DNA of 17,146 nucleotides from Bacteriovoracaceae bacterium UBA4097. Lineage in GTDB: Bacteria; Bdellovibrionota; Bacteriovoracia; Bacteriovoracales; Bacteriovoracaceae. A program made the position numbers and the translations under genes. The notes below the pieces were generated by a model. That model was not told where the DNA came from, ran no database searches, and saw only the letters and a list, made by a program, of their open reading frames with translations. The stretch is from NCBI GenBank assembly GCA_002381765.1, contig DFXX01000097.1:1-17146 (forward strand), given 5' to 3'. Positions 8,520 to 14,790 of the stretch are shown here, in pieces. Within the stretch, counting starts at the first letter, position 1. The number at the start of each line of letters is the position of its first letter.

Positions 8520-8547
8520 AAAATACTCGATTTACGAGGATTGTCAG
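8520..8547 (-). promoter_or_regulatory. Candidate promoter for the leftward envelope-protein pair
   Basis: On the minus strand, CTGACA (8547-8542, one mismatch from TTGACA) is followed after 16 bases by TATTTT (8525-8520). The -35 is good but the -10 is weak, so this is only a candidate. Confidence 0.3.
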
Positions 8548-8572
8548 GGAATCGACTCTAGGCTTTAAGTCC

Positions 8573-8601
8573 TTGATAAAGCGTTCTAAAAACTCTATAA
8601 A
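8573..8601 (+). promoter_or_regulatory. Sigma70-type promoter for the small protein/trxB/DUF2914 unit
   Basis: TTGATA (8573-8578) and TATAAA (8596-8601) are separated by the optimal 17 bases, each one base from consensus. Transcription would begin near 8608, leaving a short leader of about 19 bases that includes AAAGGA (8615-8620) before ATG 8627. The rest of the 8461-8626 gap holds only the leftward promoter candidate and the inverted repeat. Confidence 0.65.
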
Positions 8602-8626
8602 GAAGTAACGAATAAAAGGATACTCC

Positions 8627-8839
8627 ATGAGAATGAGACGCAACAGACGCGAGAAAATGACTTATAACTTAGAGTGCTCGATCACTGGTGAACAATTTGT
8701 TACCACTGCTAAGGCCCCCAACCCTAAGGATCTTCTTTCAGTTAAGGCCTACTACGAAATGCATCCAGAAATGGATGATCGTCCGGCCATCATTAAAAAG
8801 AAGTTGGGAGTGACAGATATCCCAGAAGAAAAACACTAA
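8627..8839 (+). CDS. Small basic protein of unknown function (70 aa)
   Basis: This is not a family that I recognise. The start is well supported: AAAGGA ends 6 bases before the ATG, directly downstream of a good promoter. The N-terminus is strongly basic (MRMRRNRREK). A middle part CSITGEQFVTTAKAPNPKD contains the only cysteine and resembles the start of a small treble-clef or ribosomal-associated fold without a second ligand pair. The C-terminal half (AYYEMHPEMDDRPAIIKKKLG) looks helical. There is no signal peptide or membrane segment. It lies 21 bases before trxB and probably shares its transcript, so a link to thiol redox or to housekeeping RNA-binding work is conceivable but unproven. An internal ATG (residue 11) could give a 60-residue form, but it lacks a ribosome site. 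Confidence 0.7.
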   Translation: MRMRRNRREKMTYNLECSITGEQFVTTAKAPNPKDLLSVKAYYEMHPEMDDRPAIIKKKLGVTDIPEEKH

Positions 8840-8860
8840 GATTTTAAGCGAGGTTATTCC

Positions 8861-9784
8861 ATGGAAACCCGTAAAGTTATCATTATTGGTACTGGCCCTG
8901 CTGGTTTAACTGCGGCCATCTATGCCGCTCGTGCTGATCTTAATCCATTAGTACTTGAGGGCCATGAGCCAGGTGGACAATTAACTCTTACGACGGAAGT
9001 AGAAAACTTTCCTGGATTTGAAAACGGTGTCATGGGCCCGGAACTTATGGGTACCATGAAAAAGCAAGCGGCCCGCTTTAATGCTGAGTTCTTGCCAGTT
9101 ATGTGCACTGATATCGATATGACCAAGCGACCCTTCACGGTCACGGCTTCTAATGGCCACACTTATGCCGCTGAGACAGTTATTATCTCGACTGGCGCAT
9201 CTGCTAAATGGCTGGGTCTTCCTAATGAAAAAGAGCTTACTGGTCGTGGGGTTTCTACTTGTGCTACCTGTGACGGCTTCTTTTACCGCGACAAAATCGT
9301 CCACATCGTGGGGGGCGGAGATACCGCTATGGAAGATGCTACTTTCATTACAAAGTTTGCTAAAAAAGTTTATGTCGTTCATAGAAAAGATTCTCTGCGC
9401 GCCTCTAAGCCGATGCAGGATCGCGCCTTTAATAATCCTAAGATTGAATTTATCTGGGATACGGTGGTAACCCAAATCAAGAGCAATGAAGCTGGTGTTT
9501 CTGGAATCGTGGTGGAAAATCTCAAAACTGGTGCAACTGAAGAGAGAGCTACCGATGGTCTCTTCTACGCTATTGGCCACCTACCAAATACATCATTCCT
9601 AAAGGGTCAGTTGGATCTGGATGATCACGGATTTATTAAAACCAAGAATGGTCCAGAAACAAATATCCCAGGAGTCTTTGCTTGCGGAGACGTTCAGGAT
9701 TCTTATTATCGTCAGGCCATTACTGCTGCTGGATCTGGTTGTCAGGCCGCCATCAAAGCCGAGAGATTTCTCGAAGGCCATTAA
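8861..9784 (+). CDS. trxB: Thioredoxin reductase (NADPH)
   Basis: This cytoplasmic flavoenzyme moves electrons from NADPH through FAD and a redox disulfide to thioredoxin. The 307 residues are the usual length for the low-molecular-weight bacterial enzyme. The FAD-binding motif GTGPAG is at 10-15, the redox-active CATC at 134-137, the NADPH-binding GGGDTAMED at 151-159, and the second FAD motif GVFACGDVQD at 271-280. All key residues are present. GAGG precedes the ATG by 7 bases. It sits between a 70-residue unknown gene (21 bases upstream) and a DUF2914-like membrane protein whose start codon directly follows the trxB stop. No thioredoxin gene is in the window. Confidence 0.97.
   Translation: METRKVIIIGTGPAGLTAAIYAARADLNPLVLEGHEPGGQLTLTTEVENFPGFENGVMGPELMGTMKKQAARFNAEFLPVMCTDIDMTKRPFTVTASNGHTYAAETVIISTGASAKWLGLPNEKELTGRGVSTCATCDGFFYRDKIVHIVGGGDTAMEDATFITKFAKKVYVVHRKDSLRASKPMQDRAFNNPKIEFIWDTVVTQIKSNEAGVSGIVVENLKTGATEERATDGLFYAIGHLPNTSFLKGQLDLDDHGFIKTKNGPETNIPGVFACGDVQDSYYRQAITAAGSGCQAAIKAERFLEGH
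9774..9777 (+). promoter_or_regulatory. Ribosome binding site inside the trxB 3' end
   Basis: AAGG lies within the last trxB codons, 7 bases before TTG 9785, and justifies the non-ATG start of the next gene. Confidence 0.6.
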
Positions 9785-10888
9785 TTGGTTCAGCATTTCA
9801 TTCAAGCTAAAAACAAGTTTTTGGAATTCTATCAGCGCCATGAGGTGCTGGTAGGGGTCCTTGTATTTGTAGCGGGATTTCTCATCGACATATTCACACT
9901 GGGAAGAATCGATGATCTCTTAAATCTCATACAGCAGGCAGTCTATCTTCTGGCCCTAGGAACGCTACTTGTGATGGAGATAAAAATCCGCGCAGGAACT
10001 ATGATCTTGCCTGAAAAGTGGCAGAAGTTCTGGCAGTACCATGATCTCGTGGTGCACTTTCTCTTTGGCTCTCTTTTATCTGCCTACACTATTTTCTATT
10101 ACACCTCGGCTTCGGCCGTGACCTCTTTCTTTTTTATCCTGCTCTTAGCGGGACTTATGCTTGCCAATGAAATTCCAAAGATTCAGCGCCTGGGTCTACC
10201 GGTAAGAGTGATTCTCTTTAATATTTGCGTGCTTTCTTATTTTGCTTTTTTCTATCCCATCATTATCGGACACGTGGGTCCTGTGCCATTTTGGTTGGGA
10301 TTTCTAAGTTCCTTTTTCATGATGGTTATGGTCTGGAAGCTTAATTTTAAGGGTGAAGCCGGAAGGGAACTTCTTCTGAAGTTTGTTCTCCTGCCATCGG
10401 TTGCTATTCATCTCTTATTTCTTCTAGGTTACTACTCCTCCTTAATTCCTCCGGTACCCATTGCAGTGAAGCGCATTGGTGTCTACTACGAGGTGATTAA
10501 AGAAGAGGGCAAGTATATCGGTACTCATCTCGCCCCTTCTTGGAAATTTTGGTCCAAGGGCTCGCAAGCGTTTAGGGCCCGTCCTGGGGATAAGCTCAAT
10601 GTGCTTTTAGCTATCTTCTCCCCTGGCCGCTTTGAAGATAGGGTCCTTCTTCGGTGGTATTACCACAATCCTAAACAGGGCTGGCGCCTAGAGGACACCA
10701 TCCCCCTGACTATCCTGGGTGGGCGGGATGAGGGCTTTCGCGGCTTTGGAACAAAGAAGTTTTATCATGCGGGAATCTGGCGAGTTATTGTCGAAACCTC
10801 GGACGGTCGCGAAGTCGGCAGGATCAATTTTGAGATCCAGGAAGACCATTCTCAGGATGACAGAATTTTTAAGACCGATGTCTTCTAA
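9785..10888 (+). CDS. Seven-helix membrane protein with C-terminal DUF2914-like domain
   Basis: This is a 367-residue inner-membrane protein. Hydrophobic segments occur at roughly 21-39, 47-66, 88-106, 111-128, 140-160, 167-185 and 198-218. A soluble region of about 145 residues follows. Residues 275-352 match the pattern of DUF2914: RFEDRVLLRWYY, a tryptophan-containing turn, GGRDEGFRGFGTKK, then GIWRVIVETSDGREVGRINF, a beta-rich domain often found after membrane helices. With seven helices and a cytoplasmic N-terminus, the DUF2914 domain would face the periplasm, but topology is inferred. The start is TTG immediately after the trxB TAA, with AAGG 7 bases upstream. The first in-frame ATG is at residue 64, inside the second helix, so TTG is strongly preferred. 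Its role is unknown; trxB linkage suggests cotranscription rather than shared function. No clear hairpin-plus-T terminator follows. Confidence 0.82.
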   Translation: MVQHFIQAKNKFLEFYQRHEVLVGVLVFVAGFLIDIFTLGRIDDLLNLIQQAVYLLALGTLLVMEIKIRAGTMILPEKWQKFWQYHDLVVHFLFGSLLSAYTIFYYTSASAVTSFFFILLLAGLMLANEIPKIQRLGLPVRVILFNICVLSYFAFFYPIIIGHVGPVPFWLGFLSSFFMMVMVWKLNFKGEAGRELLLKFVLLPSVAIHLLFLLGYYSSLIPPVPIAVKRIGVYYEVIKEEGKYIGTHLAPSWKFWSKGSQAFRARPGDKLNVLLAIFSPGRFEDRVLLRWYYHNPKQGWRLEDTIPLTILGGRDEGFRGFGTKKFYHAGIWRVIVETSDGREVGRINFEIQEDHSQDDRIFKTDVF

Positions 10889-10958
10889 CTAAAACACCCT
10901 AAGTCTGTAAATATTCACTAGCTATCCCTGAGCAAAATTGACCGGTTTATTTTCTTCT

Positions 10959-10988
10959 TTGACACTCGGACTGAAAGTTTGAAAAAAT
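10959..10988 (+). promoter_or_regulatory. Candidate promoter for the crotonase-family gene
   Basis: A perfect TTGACA (10959-10964) is followed by AAAAAT (10983-10988) at 18 bases. The -10 matches 4 of 6 consensus positions. Transcription would start near 10995, just past GTG 10993, which argues against that codon as the start of the downstream gene. The 10889-11064 gap otherwise holds only the leader repeat described separately. Confidence 0.4.
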
Positions 10989-11013
10989 AGCTGTGAGATT
11001 TCTTTGCCAGGGA

Positions 11014-11051
11014 TTGGTGAAGTTTCTTATTAGTTCAACCAAGCAAGAAAC
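11014..11051 (+). repeat. Interleaved inverted repeats in the 5' leader (pseudoknot-like order)
   Basis: Two complementary pairs occur in the order A-B-A'-B'. TTGGT (11014-11018) pairs with ACCAA (11038-11042), and GTTTCTT (11022-11028) pairs with AAGAAAC (11045-11051). The ribosome site AAGGA starts two bases later. The arrangement could form either of two hairpins or an H-type pseudoknot next to the start site. Confidence 0.35.
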
Positions 11052-11052
11052 C

Positions 11053-11057
11053 AAGGA
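11053..11057 (+). promoter_or_regulatory. Ribosome binding site that fixes ATG 11065
   Basis: AAGGA lies 7 bases before ATG 11065. It supports that codon over the in-frame GTG at 10993, which has no comparable site. Confidence 0.7.
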
Positions 11058-11064
11058 CGGTGAC

Positions 11065-11919
11065 ATGCAGACACTCTTCAACTACACAACCCTCTCCACC
11101 CGGCTTGAAAAGACGACTCGTACCCTGTTTGTGACACTTAATCGTCCAGACTGGAAGAATGCTTTTCACCTGGAGATGCTCTTTGAGTTGGAGTCACTTT
11201 TTGCATGGTGCACGTCACGAGTCGAAATCAACACCATCTTCATTAACTCATCCACTCCAGAATTCTCAACTGGGCTGGATTTAAATACTCTTGCAAGTCT
11301 TACTCCCCAGCACTTAAGCAAGATGAATGCAAAACTTCAGAAGATTATCTTCGCCATGATGCAACTCCCTCAGACCATTATTATCGATCTAGGCGATGGA
11401 GCACAGACTCTTGCTTCAGAATTTGCTCTTGGGGCAGATATCAGACTCTCTTCACATGAAGCAAAAATTCGCTTCAATCACTGTCAGTACGGAATGATAC
11501 CGGCAGCTGGCGGCATGAGCATGCTCTCAACTTTAGTAAACCCTACTTTTGCCAGAAAATGGGTTCTCTCTGGTGAAGCTATTTCCTCTCAAGTGCTCTC
11601 AGAGTCTGGTTTTGTGACTGAAACGTATCATAAAGAGAATCGCGAGGAAGTGATTCACAAAACTCTGGGAACTATTTCCCATATGGCCCCGGTTCAAAGA
11701 ATCCAGGCAAAGCTTGGTCTCTTTGAAGCTCTTCGTCCTCAGTTTGAAACTGGAATTGTGATGGATCGAAAGATCTCCAAGGCTTCCATGGTGACGGAAG
11801 ACTGGAGAACAAGAAAGCCTGAAAATACTGAATTTGAATTTATGCCTGCAAAATCCATGTCATACTCAGTGAAGCTCTCTCTCGTGAAAAACGATGAGGG
11901 CCCTCAAATGGAACACTAA
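11065..11919 (+). CDS. Crotonase (enoyl-CoA hydratase/isomerase) family protein with altered active site
   Basis: This is a 284-residue protein of the crotonase superfamily, which acts on acyl-CoA thioesters. The fold is recognisable: LFVTLNRPDWKNAF (21-34), the first oxyanion-hole segment EFSTGLDL (66-73), SEFALGADIRLS (118-129) and GMIPAAGG (143-150). Measured against rat enoyl-CoA hydratase, E119 aligns with Glu144. The position of Glu164 is His139, and the usual GGG before the first glutamate is TLA (115-117), which would disturb the second oxyanion-hole glycine. It may therefore be an isomerase, a thioesterase-like or otherwise divergent member, or inactive as a hydratase. Alignment was by eye. 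The ATG at 11065 has a good ribosome site, whereas the longer GTG start gives 24 residues unlike the family. It is monocistronic with a candidate promoter, and its stop lies 6 bases from the convergent mevalonate operon. There is no terminator between them. Confidence 0.8.
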   Translation: MQTLFNYTTLSTRLEKTTRTLFVTLNRPDWKNAFHLEMLFELESLFAWCTSRVEINTIFINSSTPEFSTGLDLNTLASLTPQHLSKMNAKLQKIIFAMMQLPQTIIIDLGDGAQTLASEFALGADIRLSSHEAKIRFNHCQYGMIPAAGGMSMLSTLVNPTFARKWVLSGEAISSQVLSESGFVTETYHKENREEVIHKTLGTISHMAPVQRIQAKLGLFEALRPQFETGIVMDRKISKASMVTEDWRTRKPENTEFEFMPAKSMSYSVKLSLVKNDEGPQMEH

Positions 11920-11925
11920 GAATTT

Positions 11926-12804
11926 TTAAGTAAGGGATCGCAGTTCATGAGAAGAAATCATGGACTGCATGCCTGCGAGATCGTACTTCTCTGAATAACC
12001 CAAAAGAAAACCTCCACCACCAGCTCCGCAAAGCTTTAAGATATAGTCTCCACTCTCAAGACCCCTGGTCCAGATCCCTCTCATCTGAGTAGGAATCATT
12101 TCCGGAAAGAAGTCCCACTGAAATTTTGAAATAAGCCATAGGTGATGATAGATATTTGCCGTCTCTCCTTGCGAGAGGGCCTCGATTGCAAAATTCACTT
12201 CCTTAGCAAGAACATTGGCACACCCCTGCTTGAACTCAGGATCCTTTAACTTCTCCTGGTAGATACTCACTAAAGGTCCCGTTTGACGAGGCTTACCGGT
12301 ATTCAGAAGAAAAAAGCCCTTAAGGTTGAGCGGCTTCTCCATCGGCTCCACATGATCAAAGCTATGAATGAGAAGTGGTCTTTGGATGAGACTAACCAGA
12401 GGATCAAGCCCCGAACTTGAGCCATGGAAGTGATCTTCCAAGTGGGCCAGAGAAGTGCGGGCAAAAGCGATCTCGCCTTTACCCAGAGCATAGGTCTGAT
12501 GAATGGCCGCAATAAGTGCCCCTGAACTCCCTAGTCCATAGCCCTGCGGAATACTCGAATCAAACCAGAGTCCCTGATCGACATGAGATTTTAAGAGTTC
12601 GTGATCGATATATTCCTGGGTACTATGATCCAGAAATGATTTCAGACTTTGCTGAGAGCTTGATCTTGCTTCAGATTGATTATCCTCAAAAGACCATTTC
12701 CCTGAAAAACTGCCATACGGAAGGGCCAGGGCCTTAGAGCCATTTAGTATGGTGTATTCACCCAGGAGGAGAACCTTAGCGGGAAATGAGTTTACTATCG
12801 GCAT
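11926..12804 (-). CDS. GHMP kinase, probable mevalonate kinase
   Basis: This is a 292-residue GHMP-superfamily kinase and the last gene of the mevalonate operon. Motif 1 is FPAKVLLLGEYTIL (7-20), motif 2 is the phosphate-binding GYGLGSSGALIAAI (88-101), GSSSGLDP (128-135) carries the likely catalytic D134, and motif 3 is LCGAGGGGFLLGY (258-270). The SSGLDP segment resembles the catalytic loop of mevalonate kinases, which phosphorylate mevalonate at O5 using ATP, and this is why I favour that role. However, motif 1 reads GEY, as in phosphomevalonate kinases, not the GEH of classic mevalonate kinases. The frame could begin at 12849, but the residues before MPIVNSF are unlike the family. ATG 12804 has a purine-rich GAGGAGAGGG about 9 bases upstream and overlaps mvaD by 10 bases. 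The two genes are probably translationally coupled. Confidence 0.8.
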   Translation of the reverse strand: MPIVNSFPAKVLLLGEYTILNGSKALALPYGSFSGKWSFEDNQSEARSSSQQSLKSFLDHSTQEYIDHELLKSHVDQGLWFDSSIPQGYGLGSSGALIAAIHQTYALGKGEIAFARTSLAHLEDHFHGSSSGLDPLVSLIQRPLLIHSFDHVEPMEKPLNLKGFFLLNTGKPRQTGPLVSIYQEKLKDPEFKQGCANVLAKEVNFAIEALSQGETANIYHHLWLISKFQWDFFPEMIPTQMRGIWTRGLESGDYILKLCGAGGGGFLLGYSEKYDLAGMQSMISSHELRSLT

Positions 12805-13838
12805 GGAAGAGGGCCCTCTCCTCTTTGATCGTAAATAATATTCTGACAAAGAGGATTGAGTTCATTATCAATGAAAGTGAGGATCTTCGCCTTATGCTCA
12901 GGAGGATAAATCAAATGCAGATTTGGCCCAGCGTCCAGAGTAAAATAGAGAGGCAGTTTGGTTTCATTTCGGAAGATGCGAATGAGTTCAATGGCGGCCA
13001 GGGTATTGGGACGCAGAAGGGTAAAAGAATGAGGAGAGGTCAGCATCATGGCATGAAGTTGCAGGGCTTCATTCTCTAAAATTAATCCCACGCGATCAAA
13101 GTCCCCTGCTTTCATCGCACTCACCGTATCCAGAAAGTTCTTCTGGGCCTCGATGAATCTGGCGGCTGCATATCCGTGTTCATTCATTCTCTCATGGCCC
13201 GCGCGACTGGAAACACTCTTCTCGGCATCACTAATGACTAAAATAGTATCTTGCAGATGAGCAAGTTCCGGATGCACTTCAAAGGGGGTAGCATAGAGAT
13301 CACTTGCATTGGGGATATTCGCCTCACCCCAAGTGGTGAAACCACCATAAACGGAGCGACAGGCACTGCCACTTGCAAGGCGTGAGAGATAGCTAGCTCG
13401 TTGAAAGAAAAGTTCATTCTGATTCTCGCCAATCATATGATGAATATAATCAGTTAAACTTAAGGCCAGGGCCGAGAGCCCGGAAGCTGAAGAAGCAATC
13501 CCCGCACCATGCGGAAAAGTATTACGGGTATCAATTTTAAGGTTGATACCCTGGATCCAAGGCATCTCTGAAGAAAGACCCTCGAGATAATTCTTAATTT
13601 TCAAAGCAAAACGATCTTCTCTTTTGCCTTCCAACCTGAGCTCCACTGCGAGTTTCTCCGCTGGAGAAAAATTCACCGTGGTTTCGGTAACACATTCCCT
13701 TAAGGTCATGGATAGAGAAGGATTGGCCGGAAGTTGATGCCCCTTCTTTCCCCAATATTTTACAAAGGCAATATTGGATGGCGAGCGCCAGGCCGATTTA
13801 AAATTTACCGGAGTGATGTTTGAGATATGGGAGAACAT
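12795..13838 (-). CDS. mvaD: Diphosphomevalonate decarboxylase
   Basis: This is a 347-residue GHMP-superfamily enzyme. It uses ATP to phosphorylate and decarboxylate mevalonate 5-diphosphate to isopentenyl diphosphate (IPP), the last step of the classic bacterial/eukaryotic mevalonate route. The signatures are SNIAFVKYWGKK (21-32), PANPSLSMTL (37-46), the ATP-binding GAGIASSASGLSALAL (111-126), LASGSACRSVYGGF (154-167), and TLDAGPNLHLI (300-310) with D302 in the catalytic Asp position. These favour true diphosphomevalonate decarboxylase over the archaeal phosphomevalonate decarboxylase or mevalonate-3-kinase relatives. The ATG overlaps the upstream gene's stop by one base (TAATG) with AGAGG 5 bases before it, and its own stop overlaps the next gene by 10 bases. 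Confidence 0.94.
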   Translation of the reverse strand: MFSHISNITPVNFKSAWRSPSNIAFVKYWGKKGHQLPANPSLSMTLRECVTETTVNFSPAEKLAVELRLEGKREDRFALKIKNYLEGLSSEMPWIQGINLKIDTRNTFPHGAGIASSASGLSALALSLTDYIHHMIGENQNELFFQRASYLSRLASGSACRSVYGGFTTWGEANIPNASDLYATPFEVHPELAHLQDTILVISDAEKSVSSRAGHERMNEHGYAAARFIEAQKNFLDTVSAMKAGDFDRVGLILENEALQLHAMMLTSPHSFTLLRPNTLAAIELIRIFRNETKLPLYFTLDAGPNLHLIYPPEHKAKILTFIDNELNPLCQNIIYDQRGEGPLPCR

Positions 13839-14782
13839 TAAAACCTCTGATCTGCTCTGACGATTTCACCAAATGGGATAACAGTATTAAAGCCCTTAGC
13901 TTCAAAATACTCTCGCGTCTCACGAGGAGATCTATCGGAAGTCACCAGTACAAAATCTCCCCCCCAAGCACCCAGGGATTTTACTTCTCCCCAAAAATCT
14001 GGGAAGCGAATATCTTTAACTTTCTCATAACCAAGTGCGCGCGCCACAATTTCTTCATGAGTTGCAATGATTTTATTAAAGCTATTAAGATCAGAAACGG
14101 TGAGCATCTCACGGGTAAGAGCAGAAATCTCAGAGACGATCTGCTCCTTATTTGGAATTTTCATTTCATTATATTTTAGAACTTCTTTCTCAGAAGACTG
14201 CTTCTGCTCTAAGTGAATAAAGAAAAGCTCATCCGTGAAGCTCGGATTGAAAGCCGCGGTTTCCCACTGAGGCTTTTTATCAATGATCTGAAACTTAATT
14301 GGCCCCAGGGCCTGAGCACAAGCAATATCATAACCAGAGCCACCGATGGTGTTCTTTAATAGCTCAAAGGGACTCACATAGGCCCATTGAGCAACATTAT
14401 AGAGAAAAGTAGAACTCGATCCCAGTCCCCATTCAATCGGAAATTCAACCTTTGTTTCCACAAATACATCCATATCATCACGAAGAAAATGTGGATTCTG
14501 AAGACGAGCGGCACAGAGAACTCTGCGAACAAAGTCCTGCTTTTCTCCGTCCTGACTTTTTATAGGGTTAAAATGCCAAAATTCATAATCGGATTCAAAC
14601 CAAACATTCCCACAATGATCGAGACTCTTCCAATTAAGAGTAGGCTGATAGGAATGGCGATACTTCACCTTCATGCTCTGGCCCACAGTTGTAGGAAGTG
14701 CCAGGGCCTCTGCTCCGTCTATAACAAAATATTCACCAGAGAGAAGAAGTTTTCCGTGTCCGTAAAAATATTGATCCTGCAT
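13838..14782 (-). CDS. GYDIA family GHMP kinase, probable phosphomevalonate kinase
   Basis: This is a 314-residue GHMP kinase with the diagnostic GSGYDIACAQALG (148-160) that names the GYDIA family, best known from Bacteroidota mevalonate loci. Motif 1 is GHGKLLLSGEYFVIDG (8-23), the phosphate-binding loop is EWGLGSSST (117-125), and SLGAWGGDFVLVT near the C-terminus replaces the usual GAGGGG motif. The GSGYD segment, with D152, resembles the GSG(S/F)DV active-site loop of phosphomevalonate kinases. Together with its place in a pathway that otherwise lacks that step, this suggests it converts mevalonate 5-phosphate to the diphosphate. The substrate is an inference, and mevalonate kinase activity cannot be excluded. 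ATG 14782 follows the HMG-CoA reductase stop by 8 bases, and the stop and AAGGG ribosome site run into each other. It overlaps mvaD by one base. Confidence 0.8.
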   Translation of the reverse strand: MQDQYFYGHGKLLLSGEYFVIDGAEALALPTTVGQSMKVKYRHSYQPTLNWKSLDHCGNVWFESDYEFWHFNPIKSQDGEKQDFVRRVLCAARLQNPHFLRDDMDVFVETKVEFPIEWGLGSSSTFLYNVAQWAYVSPFELLKNTIGGSGYDIACAQALGPIKFQIIDKKPQWETAAFNPSFTDELFFIHLEQKQSSEKEVLKYNEMKIPNKEQIVSEISALTREMLTVSDLNSFNKIIATHEEIVARALGYEKVKDIRFPDFWGEVKSLGAWGGDFVLVTSDRSPRETREYFEAKGFNTVIPFGEIVRADQRF

Positions 14783-14790
14783 GTCTACCC

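Noticed and set aside
8527..8539. Small CTCG-ATTTA-CGAG hairpin as a terminator or regulatory element
   Set aside because: The stem is only 4 base pairs with no T-run, and it lies between divergent promoters where no transcript should end.
8981..9580. 199-codon open frame on the minus strand
   Set aside because: It lies wholly antisense to trxB, whose motifs are complete, and its translation has no recognisable domain.
10993..11064. GTG start giving 24 extra residues on the crotonase gene
   Set aside because: The extra residues do not fit the family, the predicted transcript starts just after GTG, and ATG 11065 has AAGGA at ideal spacing.
12805..12849. Longer start for the last kinase of the mevalonate operon
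   Set aside because: The added residues are unlike GHMP kinase N-termini and would extend the overlap with mvaD to 55 bases.
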